Positions 21,948-30,732 are shown, counted from the first letter of the stretch. The stretch: DNA of 64,000 nt from Trebonia sp050013875 (GCA_050013875.1 JBEKEK010000042.1:14353-78352), one strand, 5' to 3'. Notes: generated from the sequence alone by a model not told the origin. Numbers and translations: made by a program.

Positions 21948-24404
21948 GTGCCGGTGGCGCTACGGAGAATCGGGAAGCTGCGCAGGTCGACCGTCGTGTC
22001 CCTGGCCGCCCTGGTGCTCACAGCGGGCGCGTCCGCCGTCGCGCTGACCGCGGCGTCCGACAGCCGGGACTCCGGCTACGAGCTGTCCGGGCGCCTCGTG
22101 CCCGCCGCCGCCGCGGCGAACGACCTGCTCCGCAGGTTCGCGGCTCAGCAGGCAACGCTGCGCGCCGCGGTGACGAGCGGTAACGCGAACGAGCTCGCGG
22201 CGGTGCATGTCGAGGGCGCCCAGCTACTCAAGGATGAGGCCGCGGTCGCCTCCCTTGCCCATGGCGACCAGGCGATGACGGCGCGCGCTGACGCCACCAG
22301 GTCGGCCTACCGGGTCTGGCTCGCCAGCGTCGCGGATCCGCAGGTCACGGCCATGAACCGTGGTGACGTCGCGGCCGCGCGAGCGATCCAGGCGGATGTG
22401 GGGCTCGGCCGTCCCTCCGTGCTCGCCGTCAGGACCGCCGGTCTCGCGCTGCAATCAGAGATCACCGCGCAGGAGCAGTCGGTCACCGACGGGCTAGGCC
22501 GCCTCTACAACATTCAGCTGGCCGCGCTGATCGCGATGATCGTGGTGGTCGCGTCGGTGGCCGCCGTCATCATCGTGGATGTCCGGCGCGCCCTGGTACG
22601 CCCGTTCATGGAACTGAACACCGCGGTCGCCGCGGTGGCGAACGGCAGCTACGCGACCCGCATTCCCACGGTGGGTCACGCCGAGCTGACCGACCTGAGC
22701 CGCGATATCGAGTTGATGCGCACCAGGCTGGTGGCGGCTCTTGACGAACGGGAACGAGCGCAGGACAGCGCGCGGAGCCTGTTCGACCTGGCGCCCGACG
22801 CCATGGTCGCGGTCGCCGCGGACGGCATCATCACGATGGGAAACGCCCAGGCTGTGCAGTTGTATGGGTACACCGTGGACGAACTGGCCGGCCGGCACTT
22901 CAAGACCCTGCTGCCCGAGGAGTGGCGGGCGGGCCTGGCGAGCTACCTCGGCGACCGGCGGTCCCGGCCGGCCGGCCGGGAGATCGCGTCGGCCGGGCTG
23001 CGCCGCGACGGTACCACGTTCCCGGCCGAAGTCCGGCTGAGCTGGCTGCCCACCGGCCAGGGGACGCTGGTCGTCGCCGCGGTCAGGGATGTCTCCGAGC
23101 GGCTGGCGATGGAAGCCGAGGCTGAACGTCTCCGGTCCGCCGCGGAGCAGGAGCGCCTCCAGCAGCGGCTGCAGCAGTCGCGGCGGCTGGAAAGCCTAGG
23201 TCAGCTCGTCGGCGGGGTCGCGCACGATTTCAACAACCTGCTCAATGTGATCGCGGGCTACGCGGACTTCACCGCGGAGCAGCTCGGTGCGCTCGCGCAG
23301 GAAGATGAAAGAATCCAGCCCGTGCTGGCCGACGTCGAGCAGGTCAGGACTGCGGCGCAGCAGGCGATCCGGGTGACCCGCCAGCTGCTGACCTTCTCAA
23401 GGAGCGACCCGGCCAGACGGGAAGTGCTCGACATGAACGAGGTGGTCGAGAACGCCGGTCAGCTGCTGCGCCGGTCCCTTGGCGAGCAGGTTAACCTGGT
23501 CATCGCGGCCGCGCCCGGCCTTTGGCGGGTCGAGGCCGACCGTGGTCAGCTCGAGCAGGTCCTGGTGAATGTGGCACTGAACGCGCGCGACGCGATGATG
23601 CCGGGCGGCGGCCGCCTGACCATCGAGACGGGCAACGCCGAGGTGGACGCCGCCTATGCCGCGCAGCGGCCCGGCCTCAAGTCCGGGCGCTACTCCCGGC
23701 TCGTGGTGTCGGACACCGGGACGGGCATGGATGCCGCGACCATCGAGCGCGTCTTCGAGCCGTTCTTCTCGACCAAGGAGCGCGGCCGGGGGACCGGCCT
23801 CGGGCTTGCCACCGTGTACGGGATCGTGACGGGCCTCGGCGGCACCATCGACATCTACTCGGAGAAGGGGCTCGGCACCACCGTGAGCGTGCTCCTGCCC
23901 GTCACCGAGCAGGTCGTGGTGGCCGCCGCGGAACCCGAGCGCCCGCGCGGGGATCTGCGCGGTCACGGCGAGGCGATCCTGCTTGTCGAGGACGAGGAGA
24001 GCCTGCGCACGATGGCGGCCCGGATCCTGGCCCGCAACGGCTACCTGGTCTCCGCGGCGGGAAGCGGTGCCGAGGCCGTCCGCCGGGCCGTCGATCTCGC
24101 CAACCCCGTCGACCTGCTGGTCAGCGACATGATCATGCCGGGGATGCTTGGCATCGAGGTCGTGGCGAGGGTCCGCGCTGCCCGCCCACGGGTACCCGCC
24201 CTCTTCATTTCCGGCTACGCGCAGCAGGTACTTGATTTCCACGGCATCCCCGCGCAGGACCACGACATCTTGCAGAAGCCCTTCACGGAAACCGACTTGC
24301 TCAGCCGGGTGCGCCAGGCACTCAACCGCGCCAGCATTCCCGCCCAGCGAGAACACGCGCCTTCCGACCAGCGGGAACCCGCGCCCGACGTGAGGCGGCA
24401 GTAG
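21948..24404 (+). CDS. Hybrid sensor histidine kinase (HAMP-PAS-HisKA-HATPase-REC)
   Basis: 818 residues from a GTG preceded by AGGAGGGGGG. Order: membrane helix at about 14-34, extracytoplasmic sensor of about 150 residues, second helix about 185-212, HAMP, PAS (LFDLAPDAMVAVAADG), HisKA with the phosphorylated His in GGVAHDFNNLLN, HATPase_c (NVALNARDAM, VSDTGTGMD, GTGLGLATVYGIV), and a C-terminal receiver (LVEDEESLR, phosphoacceptor in LLVSDMIMPG, ILQKPF). This is the HAHDFNN-type kinase class. With its own receiver it likely forms a relay to the receiver-deacetylase encoded 4 kb upstream. No DNA-binding regulator is present in the cluster. Confidence 0.92.
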   Translation: MPVALRRIGKLRRSTVVSLAALVLTAGASAVALTAASDSRDSGYELSGRLVPAAAAANDLLRRFAAQQATLRAAVTSGNANELAAVHVEGAQLLKDEAAVASLAHGDQAMTARADATRSAYRVWLASVADPQVTAMNRGDVAAARAIQADVGLGRPSVLAVRTAGLALQSEITAQEQSVTDGLGRLYNIQLAALIAMIVVVASVAAVIIVDVRRALVRPFMELNTAVAAVANGSYATRIPTVGHAELTDLSRDIELMRTRLVAALDERERAQDSARSLFDLAPDAMVAVAADGIITMGNAQAVQLYGYTVDELAGRHFKTLLPEEWRAGLASYLGDRRSRPAGREIASAGLRRDGTTFPAEVRLSWLPTGQGTLVVAAVRDVSERLAMEAEAERLRSAAEQERLQQRLQQSRRLESLGQLVGGVAHDFNNLLNVIAGYADFTAEQLGALAQEDERIQPVLADVEQVRTAAQQAIRVTRQLLTFSRSDPARREVLDMNEVVENAGQLLRRSLGEQVNLVIAAAPGLWRVEADRGQLEQVLVNVALNARDAMMPGGGRLTIETGNAEVDAAYAAQRPGLKSGRYSRLVVSDTGTGMDAATIERVFEPFFSTKERGRGTGLGLATVYGIVTGLGGTIDIYSEKGLGTTVSVLLPVTEQVVVAAAEPERPRGDLRGHGEAILLVEDEESLRTMAARILARNGYLVSAAGSGAEAVRRAVDLANPVDLLVSDMIMPGMLGIEVVARVRAARPRVPALFISGYAQQVLDFHGIPAQDHDILQKPFTETDLLSRVRQALNRASIPAQREHAPSDQREPAPDVRRQ

Positions 24405-24424
24405 CACATGAACCACCTGAGCGG

Positions 24425-25024
24425 ATGAACCAGCTGAGCGGCGTAGCTCGCCTCGCGAACAGGTTCAGCGTCATGCGGCACGGGCAGAGCAAGGCGAACG
24501 TGGCCGGCCTCATCGTGAGCCGGATCGAGAATGACCGGCGCGGTGAGTATGGGCTATCGGAACTCGGCCGCCAGCAGGCGCTCGCGGCGGCGCGGGACTG
24601 CGGCCTGCCGGTGGACACGCTTATCTGCTCGTCGGACTTCTCCCGCGCGCGGGAGACCGCGGAGATCATGCGCGCGCAGCTGGGCGCGGCCGAGGTCGTC
24701 ATCGCCGCGGCGCTGCGCGAGCGGTGCTTCGGTGTCTGGGAAGGATCGCCGACCGGCAACTACGCACGGGTCTGGGCAGTCGACGAGACCAACCAAGACG
24801 ATGCCGACGGCAATGTCGAGCCGGTGGCGGCCGTGCTCGAACGCATGAGCGAGCTAGTTGTGGATCTGGACCGGCGGTACTCCGGTCGCGACATCCTCCT
24901 GGTGTCCCACGGGGATCCGCTGCAGATCCTGCAAGCCGGGTTCCTGCGGATCGACCCATCGAGGCACCGGAGCCTGCCCGCGCTTGCGACCGCGGAGATC
25001 CGCCGCCTTCGGCTAAGCCCGTGA
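24425..25024 (+). CDS. Histidine phosphatase (phosphoglycerate-mutase-like)
   Basis: 199 residues with the RHG catalytic motif (FSVMRHGQSKANVAG), SSDFSRARETAEIM, the acid region LRERCFGVWEG and second His in LLVSHGDPLQ. Such enzymes dephosphorylate small molecules or phosphoproteins; SixA members act on phosphorelay histidines, an attractive but unproven role beside a hybrid kinase. The start region is a near-perfect 17-base duplication: ATG 24408 opens a 6-codon mini-ORF whose TGA overlaps ATG 24425. Stop abuts the convergent HAD gene with no gap. Confidence 0.85.
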   Translation: MNQLSGVARLANRFSVMRHGQSKANVAGLIVSRIENDRRGEYGLSELGRQQALAAARDCGLPVDTLICSSDFSRARETAEIMRAQLGAAEVVIAAALRERCFGVWEGSPTGNYARVWAVDETNQDDADGNVEPVAAVLERMSELVVDLDRRYSGRDILLVSHGDPLQILQAGFLRIDPSRHRSLPALATAEIRRLRLSP

Positions 25025-25741
25025 TTACGGCAGCAGCGCCGGCCCGGGCGCGGGCTCGTCGAAGCGGACGCCGATCTCGTCGAGGCGGGAGAGCATCTCG
25101 GCCGGGTCGGCGTACACCCGGTAGGCGCCCGCCCGCTCGAGCTCTTCGCGCCCGTACCCGCCCGACTGCAGGCCGATGCCGAGTGAGCCGGCCCGGCGCG
25201 CGGCGAGCAGGTCCCAGACGCTGTCCCCGACCACCATGGCGTGCCGCGGTTCCACCTCGAGCAGCGACGCGGCCGCCAGGAACAGGTCCGGATCGGGCTT
25301 GGCGTGCCGCACCAGGTCCCTGGTCACCATGGGAGTGTCCACCGGCAGCCCGAGCAGCTCAAGGGCGGGGCGTGCGGTTGCCGCGTACCCGCTGGTGGCG
25401 ATCGCCCACTTCACGCCCGCGTCGGTCAGCGCGGCCAGCAGCTCGCGCGCGCCCGGCAGCGCGCTGACCGAAGCCATCTGCTTGCGGTACTCGACCGCGT
25501 GCGCCTGCTGCAGCCGCGTGATCTCCTCCGGCGACAGGGTCCGGCCGGTCTCCCGCAGCAGCGCCTGCACGAAAAGCCCGCCGCTCATCCCGATCCGCCG
25601 GTGAATCCGCCAGACCGACAGGTCGATGCCGATATCGCTGAGCGCCGCGCGCCAGGCGATCACATGCTGGTAGACGCTGTCGATCAGCGTCCCGTCAAGG
25701 TCGAACAGAAAGGATGGCACCGGTGCCTGCGGATATTCCAC
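25025..25741 (-). CDS. HAD-superfamily phosphatase
   Basis: 238-residue HAD hydrolase from GTG 25741. Motif I FLFDLDGTLIDSVYQH, motif II IATSGYAA, motif III KPDPDLFLAAA, motif IV VVGDSVWDLLAARRAG; cap domain between I and II as in phosphoglycolate phosphatase and beta-phosphoglucomutase relatives. Probable small phosphate-ester hydrolase; substrate unknown. Convergent with the histidine phosphatase. Confidence 0.85.
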   Translation of the reverse strand: MEYPQAPVPSFLFDLDGTLIDSVYQHVIAWRAALSDIGIDLSVWRIHRRIGMSGGLFVQALLRETGRTLSPEEITRLQQAHAVEYRKQMASVSALPGARELLAALTDAGVKWAIATSGYAATARPALELLGLPVDTPMVTRDLVRHAKPDPDLFLAAASLLEVEPRHAMVVGDSVWDLLAARRAGSLGIGLQSGGYGREELERAGAYRVYADPAEMLSRLDEIGVRFDEPAPGPALLP

Positions 25742-25937
25742 GCGATCATTCTGCCACGCCCCTGCTCGGCGCCATGGCTGTGCCCGGTGTCGATGCGCCC
25801 GACAGCCAACACAAGGGGTTCTTTGCATAGCTCCCGGACATTGCATAGCTCCCGGACAAAATGAAACGATCCAATGAGGTAAAAAGTGTCCGGCCGCTAT
25901 GTAAAGTCGAAAACATGTCCGCGAGCCAGGCCCGCGG

Positions 25938-27353
25938 CTACGGCTGGCGCCGGTCGCCCTTGGCGGTCGCGGCGACCGCCAGGCAGGCGGCCAGGCCCGC
26001 GATGGCCTCGGCTGCCCAGACGTGGTGGAAGGCGCTGACCGAGTGCACCGCGGCGGTGCCGAGGATGACGACGACCACGGCGACGCCGATCGCGCTGCCG
26101 ACCTGGCGGGCCATGGTGAGCACGGCGCTGCCGGTCGTCGCCCGGTCCGGCGGCAGTGCGCTGGCGGCGGCGAACAGCGGCGCCTGGGTCAGCCCGGCCG
26201 AGATCCCGCCGGCGAACAGCCCGGGCAGGAACGTAACCGGGTAATCCGGGGTAGCGCCGGTGCAGAGCATCCAGTACCCGGCGGCGACCACCATGAACAG
26301 CGTCCCGGCCACGGCGGGCAGCACCCGGCCGAACCGGGCCCTGATCCGCCCGGCGTTGATCGCGAAGACCGCGGCGGTGCCCGGCCCCGGCGCGATACCG
26401 AGCCCGGCCTTGACCGCGCTGTAATGCCACTCTCCCTGCAGGAAGAGCACCACGCTGAGCAGGAAGATCGCGAACCCGACGAAGTACAGCAGCAGTGCGG
26501 CCGATGCCCAGGTAAACGCCCGGCTGGCGAACAGATCCCGCTCGATCAGCGCGTGCGGATGGCGCAGGGTGCGCGTCACCGTCAGCGCGATCGCGATGGC
26601 CGCGACGCACAGCAGGGCGATGGTCCGTGCGTTCCCCCAGCCCCAGACCGGCCCCTGCACGGTGCCGAGCACCAGCAGCGTCACCGCCGCCAGCAGCAGC
26701 ACCGACGAGATCCAGTCCGGCAGCCGGCTCCCGGCCGCCGCCCGCACCTCGGGCAGCACCCGCAGCCCGGCGATCAGGGTGACCACCCCGATCGGCACGT
26801 TGATCAGGAAGATCCAGCGCCAGTCGATGCCGACAAGCAGCCCGCCGACCGGCGGGCCGGCGGTGGCCGCGACGGCGGCGACCCCGGCCCAGATCCCGAC
26901 CACCATGGCGTGCTGGCGGCGGGGGAACGCCGGGTAGAGCAGGCCGAGCGAGGTGGGCACGATGAGCGCCGCGCCGACCGCCTGCGCCGCCCGCGCCGCC
27001 ACCAGCACGCCGAGCGTCGGCGCGACCGCGCACGCGGCCGAGGCGAGCGTGAACACCGCCACCCCGACCAGCAGGAACCGCCGCCGGCCGAAGTGATCCG
27101 CCAGCCGCCCGGCCGGCACAAGCAGCGCGGCGAAGATGATCGCGTAGGCGTTCAGCACCCAGGACAGCCCGGTCAGCGATGACCCGGGATAGGCGCTGCC
27201 GATCGTCGGCAGCGCCACGTTCACGATGAACAGGTCAAGCTGGGCCATGAACGCGACCGCGGCGAGCACCGCCATGATCACCCAGCGCGACGGGTGCCCG
27301 TTGTCCGGTGCCTCCGCCGACACCAGTCGCCCGCCGGTCGCCGTGCTAGCCAT
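25938..27353 (-). CDS. MFS drug exporter, DHA2 (14-helix) type
   Basis: 471-residue proton-coupled exporter of the EmrB/QacA group. Motif A appears as GRLADHFGRRRFLLVG after helix 2; motif C-like GIWAGVAAVAATAGPPVGGLLV in helix 5; fourteen hydrophobic segments are visible. The ATG at 27353 is chosen because GGGGAGAG precedes it; ATGs upstream add residues without family similarity. Divergent from an HxlR regulator with palindromic sites between, so it is almost surely controlled by that regulator. Confidence 0.88.
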   Translation of the reverse strand: MASTATGGRLVSAEAPDNGHPSRWVIMAVLAAVAFMAQLDLFIVNVALPTIGSAYPGSSLTGLSWVLNAYAIIFAALLVPAGRLADHFGRRRFLLVGVAVFTLASAACAVAPTLGVLVAARAAQAVGAALIVPTSLGLLYPAFPRRQHAMVVGIWAGVAAVAATAGPPVGGLLVGIDWRWIFLINVPIGVVTLIAGLRVLPEVRAAAGSRLPDWISSVLLLAAVTLLVLGTVQGPVWGWGNARTIALLCVAAIAIALTVTRTLRHPHALIERDLFASRAFTWASAALLLYFVGFAIFLLSVVLFLQGEWHYSAVKAGLGIAPGPGTAAVFAINAGRIRARFGRVLPAVAGTLFMVVAAGYWMLCTGATPDYPVTFLPGLFAGGISAGLTQAPLFAAASALPPDRATTGSAVLTMARQVGSAIGVAVVVVILGTAAVHSVSAFHHVWAAEAIAGLAACLAVAATAKGDRRQP

Positions 27354-27448
27354 CGCTCTCCCCATCGCCATCGCCGGCCACGGTCCGCGTGCGAATCCGC
27401 GGTTCACGCAACGCAACGGCCCGTTCAGTATCCGGCTTCTGATTTTTG

Positions 27449-27463
27449 GTTCAGTCACCGAAC
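27449..27463. promoter_or_regulatory. HxlR operator candidate 1
   Basis: GTTCAGTCACCGAAC, a GTTC/GAAC inverted repeat sharing GTTCAGTCA with the second site 44 bp downstream (four helical turns). A further half site GTTCAGT lies at 27423. Located between the divergent exporter and HxlR genes. Confidence 0.6.
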
Positions 27464-27492
27464 TTCCACCGCAGTAAAGCACGCGGAACATG

Positions 27493-27507
27493 GTTCAGTC
27501 AATGAAC
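27493..27507. promoter_or_regulatory. HxlR operator candidate 2
   Basis: GTTCAGTCAATGAAC, perfect inverted repeat with GTTCA/TGAAC arms and a 5-bp centre. It lies 22 bases before the regulator start, suited to autorepression, and is 44 bp from the first site. Confidence 0.65.
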
Positions 27508-27528
27508 TAACCGTGTTATGGTGGAGCC

Positions 27529-28047
27529 ATGACGCTGCCGAAGGACTACGCGGGCGAACGCTGCTCGCTGGCGCGCGCCCTGGAGGTCGTGGGGGAGCGA
27601 TGGACGCTGCTCATCGTCCGTGACGCCTTCTTCGGCGTGCGGCGGTTCGGTGACTTCGCCGTCCACCTGGACATTCCCCGCGCCGTGCTCACGGACCGGC
27701 TCGCCACCCTGGTCGACGCGGGGGTGCTCGCGCTGGTCCCCGGCGCCCACGGGCACGACGAGTACGTGCTCACCGGCAAGGGCGCCGACCTCTGGCCGGC
27801 CGTCCGGGCCCTGCTGGCCTGGGGCGACCAGCACTACTCAGCCGTCGGGCCCCGCCGTGTCTTCCGGCACGCGGCCGACGACGGCGACGTGGCGGCGAGC
27901 GGCGTCTGCGCGGCCTGCGGGGACATGGTCGGCTCGGCCGACCTGGTGGTCGCCCCCGGACCCGGCGTGGCCGCTCTCCCGCCCAAGGACGACCCGGTCT
28001 CGGCCGTGCTCAACGCCCCGCACCGCCTGCTCGAGCCCATCCGCTGA
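27529..28047 (+). CDS. HxlR-family transcriptional regulator
   Basis: 172-residue winged-helix regulator. The HxlR domain fills residues 5-105 (ERCSLARALEVVGERWTLLIVRDAFFGVRRFGDF, IPRAVLTDRLATLVDAGVL, DEYVLTGKGADLWPAVRALLAWGD), and the C-terminal tail has ASGVCAACGDMV, a Cys pair that may bind metal or sense thiols. Divergent from the DHA2 exporter with two palindromes between, so likely represses both. GGTGGAG ribosome site before ATG. Confidence 0.9.
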   Translation: MTLPKDYAGERCSLARALEVVGERWTLLIVRDAFFGVRRFGDFAVHLDIPRAVLTDRLATLVDAGVLALVPGAHGHDEYVLTGKGADLWPAVRALLAWGDQHYSAVGPRRVFRHAADDGDVAASGVCAACGDMVGSADLVVAPGPGVAALPPKDDPVSAVLNAPHRLLEPIR

Positions 28048-28156
28048 AGAAGGTCAAAACGGCAATTCCAATCAGGGTGAACGCACGCGTGGTTAAACCC
28101 GGCCCGGCCCAGAAAACCATTCTTGCCTTCGGCGGTGCGGCATTAGCCTGGCTGGT

Positions 28157-29638
28157 ATGCCGGACAGCGCGCCAGAGGCGCAAGCACGCGAGTTCGCGGC
28201 GGCGTTCCGCTCCTTCCTCGACTGGATTCACTCGGCCGACCGCGAGGAACGCAATGAGGTCTCGGCCCTGGTCGGCGGGTTCCTCGGCACCGACGGCGCG
28301 GCCCATTCCGTGGTGACCAGGGAACTGGCCCCGTTCGAGCACGTCAACCTGCAGACCGCCCTGGACGCCTGGTCGGCCCGCCCCGGCCGGAGGGTGGAGG
28401 TGCACGGCCTGTCGCTGCCGCCGCACCACTCGGCGCCGACGCTACAGCAGCTGGTCACCGCCGAGGCCATGCAGTTGCAGCTCGCCCCGCCCGCCCTCAA
28501 CGACCTCCCGAACGGCCCCGGCTCGACGCTGGGCTGCCTCAAACTCGCCCTGCTGCTGGTCACCGAGCCCGACCGCCGCTTCATCATCATGGTCAGGGGA
28601 CCGGGCGAGCATGATCCAGGCCTTGAGCTCGAGGTGGCCGGCCTGCCCGTCGACGCCGCGCAGCGGCTGCTGGCCGAGCTTGACGAGCTCCGCGCCCAGC
28701 TCAACGTCTACCGAGGCCATCTGCTCGAGGTCTCGGTCACCCAGCTGGGCGTCAGCCTCGGCTTCGCGGCGCCGGCCGCGCTCACCCGCGATGACGTGGT
28801 GCTGCCGGAGACCGTGCTCGGGCGGATCGAGCGGCACGCGCTCGGCGTCGCCGAGCACCGGCAGGCGCTGCTCGCGGCCGGGCAGCACCTCAAGCGCGGC
28901 CTGCTGCTCTACGGCCCGCCCGGCACCGGCAAGACGCACACCACGCGCTACCTGCTCGGCCAGATGACCTCCTACACCAGGCTGGTGCTCACCGGCCGGG
29001 CGCTGGTCGCGGTCGGCGCCGTCACCGAGATGGCCCGCGCCCTGTCGCCTGCCGTCATGGTCCTCGAGGACGTGGACCTGGTCGCCGGGGACCGCGCGAT
29101 GGGGTCGGGGTCCAATCCCGTCCTGTTCGACCTGCTGGACGCGATGGACGGCGCGGCCGGCGACGCCGACCTGCTCTTCCTGCTCACCACCAACCGGGCC
29201 GACCTGCTCGAGCTCGCGCTGGCGGCCCGGCCGGGCCGGGTGGACGTCGCGGTCGAAATCGACCTGCCCGATGCGGTGGCCAGGGAGCGCCTGCTCGCGC
29301 TCTACGGCCGGGGGGTGCCGCTTGACCTGACCCCGGCCGACATCGCCGCCGCGGTCGAACGCACCGACGGCACCACCGCCTCCTTCCTCAAGGAGCTGAT
29401 CCGCCGCGCGGTCCTCGAGGCCCTGCACGATGACCCGGCGTTGCCGGCCGTCACCGGGGCGCACCTGTCCCGCGCGCTCGACGACCTGCTCGACTCCGCC
29501 CAGGGCGTGACCCGCACCCTGCTCGGGGTCGGCGTGGACCCCACCACCCTGCCGGCCGGCGGGCTGGCGGACGGGCCGCGACTGGACGCCGTGATGATGG
29601 CACGGCGCCGGGCGATGATGAGCCGCGGGTTCCGCTAG
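28157..29638 (+). CDS. AAA+ ATPase (CDC48/FtsH-like core)
   Basis: 493 residues. The first 220 are an uncharacterised N-terminal domain; residues 225-440 are an AAA+ core: Walker A LLLYGPPGTGKTHTTRYLL, Walker B VMVLEDVDLVAGDR, sensor 1 LLTTNRADLLE, arginine region AARPGRVDVAVE, with a short helical lid afterwards. This subgroup acts as a protein remodeller without a fused protease; partner unknown. ATG 28157 lies 7 bases after TAGCCT (28144-28149), no Shine-Dalgarno, so probably leaderless. Confidence 0.85.
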   Translation: MPDSAPEAQAREFAAAFRSFLDWIHSADREERNEVSALVGGFLGTDGAAHSVVTRELAPFEHVNLQTALDAWSARPGRRVEVHGLSLPPHHSAPTLQQLVTAEAMQLQLAPPALNDLPNGPGSTLGCLKLALLLVTEPDRRFIIMVRGPGEHDPGLELEVAGLPVDAAQRLLAELDELRAQLNVYRGHLLEVSVTQLGVSLGFAAPAALTRDDVVLPETVLGRIERHALGVAEHRQALLAAGQHLKRGLLLYGPPGTGKTHTTRYLLGQMTSYTRLVLTGRALVAVGAVTEMARALSPAVMVLEDVDLVAGDRAMGSGSNPVLFDLLDAMDGAAGDADLLFLLTTNRADLLELALAARPGRVDVAVEIDLPDAVARERLLALYGRGVPLDLTPADIAAAVERTDGTTASFLKELIRRAVLEALHDDPALPAVTGAHLSRALDDLLDSAQGVTRTLLGVGVDPTTLPAGGLADGPRLDAVMMARRRAMMSRGFR

Positions 29639-29750
29639 CCCGGCGGCCGCGGCGCCCGACGAACGAACGGTCGCTGAGCCTGGCGGGATCGGCACTCGCG
29701 TTATATCGTGAAGGTAGGCCGAGCGTGAAGTTGACCGAGGAGGCGGTGGC

Positions 29751-29960
29751 ATGGGCACGATCGCGGACCTGCTATTCGGGCGCGACGCGGAAGGGCTGCT
29801 TGACCTGATCACCGGGGAGAGCCGCCGGGAGCAGGAGACGGCCGACCGGGTGGTGCGGTCGGGTGAATGGTGCGGTAGCACCCCCAGAAGCGGGCGCAGT
29901 GCTTCCCCCGCTCGCCGCCTGGCGCCTGAGGCCGATGCCTTCCCTCGTCGCTCGGCATAA
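29751..29960 (+). CDS. Hypothetical small protein, 69 residues
   Basis: ATG preceded by a strong GAGGAGG ribosome site. The first half (MGTIADLLFGRDAEGLLDLITGESRREQETADRVV) looks like an amphipathic helical peptide; the second half is Arg/Ser-rich and less convincing. A TTATATCG stretch about 50 bases upstream could be a promoter. No family recognised. Confidence 0.4.
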   Translation: MGTIADLLFGRDAEGLLDLITGESRREQETADRVVRSGEWCGSTPRSGRSASPARRLAPEADAFPRRSA

Positions 29961-30120
29961 CCCGCCTCCCTCCTCAGTCCAGGCACCGGCGCGCCCTTTG
30001 GCTCGCGGGGAAGACATACGGTTAACCCGATATGTCCGTGGTATGAGCGGCGTGTTGCGGGGTATGCCTGTGGCCGACCCGGGATACCTGGGATAGCAGC
30101 GTGGGTTTAAGGAGCCGGCC

Positions 30121-30597
30121 GTGGACATTGACGTCGTCGTGGAGACCCCCCAGGGCTCACGGAACAAGTACGTAGTTGACGCTAAGACCGGGCGCATGCG
30201 GCTGGACCGGATGTTGTTCACCTCGACGGTCTACCCGCTCGACTACGGCTTCGTGAGCGGCACGCTCGCGGAGGACGGCGACGCCCTTGACGCGCTGATC
30301 ATGCTGGACGAGCCGACCTTCCCCGGCTGCCTGGTGACGGTCCGGCCGGTCGCGGTCTTCTGGCTGCACGACGAGGACGGCCCGGACGCCAAGGTGCTCA
30401 CCGTCTGCACGCACGACCCGCGCAAGGCGAGCATCAGGGACCTGGCCGATGTGCCTCCCCACCTGCTCAACGAGATCGGCCACTTCTTCGACATCTACAA
30501 GGAGCTCGAGCCGGGCAAGTCGACCGACGTCCGTGGCTGGCAGGACCGCGCCGAGGCCGAACGTGTCATCAAGGAGTCCCAGGTCCGGGCCGGATGA
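30121..30597 (+). CDS. ppa: Inorganic pyrophosphatase, family I
   Basis: Hydrolyses pyrophosphate to phosphate, driving biosynthesis. 158 residues, the normal actinobacterial length, GTG start after AAGGAG. Active-site pieces include GSRNKYVVD, LDRMLFTSTVYPLDYGFVSGTLAEDGDALDALIML (the D-x-D-x-x-D metal region) and GHFFDIYKELEPGK. Cytoplasmic housekeeping enzyme. Confidence 0.96.
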   Translation: MDIDVVVETPQGSRNKYVVDAKTGRMRLDRMLFTSTVYPLDYGFVSGTLAEDGDALDALIMLDEPTFPGCLVTVRPVAVFWLHDEDGPDAKVLTVCTHDPRKASIRDLADVPPHLLNEIGHFFDIYKELEPGKSTDVRGWQDRAEAERVIKESQVRAG

Positions 30598-30610
30598 GTG
30601 TTGGGGCTGT

Positions 30611-30627
30611 TGTGACTAGATGTCACA
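30611..30627. promoter_or_regulatory. Perfect palindrome TGTGAC-N5-GTCACA
   Basis: TGTGACTAGATGTCACA in the gap between ppa and the permease gene. Similar to CRP/FNR-family sites but with a 7-bp rather than 6-bp space between TGTGA and TCACA. Candidate operator for the permease. Confidence 0.45.
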
Positions 30628-30692
30628 TACGCCCAACGATCGTGACCATTACGAAATCTCTTGAAACAGTAAAGAAACCCACGTAGTTCACA

Positions 30693-30720
30693 CTGGGACA
30701 AATTTGCACCAATGTCCCAG
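30693..30720. promoter_or_regulatory. Inverted repeat CTGGGACA-N12-TGTCCCAG
   Basis: Perfect 8-bp arms at 30693-30700 and 30713-30720, ending just before the AGGGGG ribosome site of the permease. Could be a repressor site or an mRNA hairpin that hides the ribosome site. Confidence 0.45.
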
Positions 30721-30732
30721 GGGGATCGCCTA

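Noticed and set aside
28157..29638. Unusual Walker B (Glu-Asp in place of Asp-Glu) in the AAA+ ATPase
   Set aside because: LEDVDL is normal for this bacterial CDC48/FtsH-like subgroup, so it is not a defect.
28442..29986. 514-codon open frame on the minus strand
   Set aside because: Antisense to the AAA+ ATPase with intact Walker motifs; low-complexity translation.
30611..30627. CRP binding site
   Set aside because: The palindrome resembles TGTGA-N6-TCACA but has seven central bases, so it is listed only as an unassigned operator candidate.
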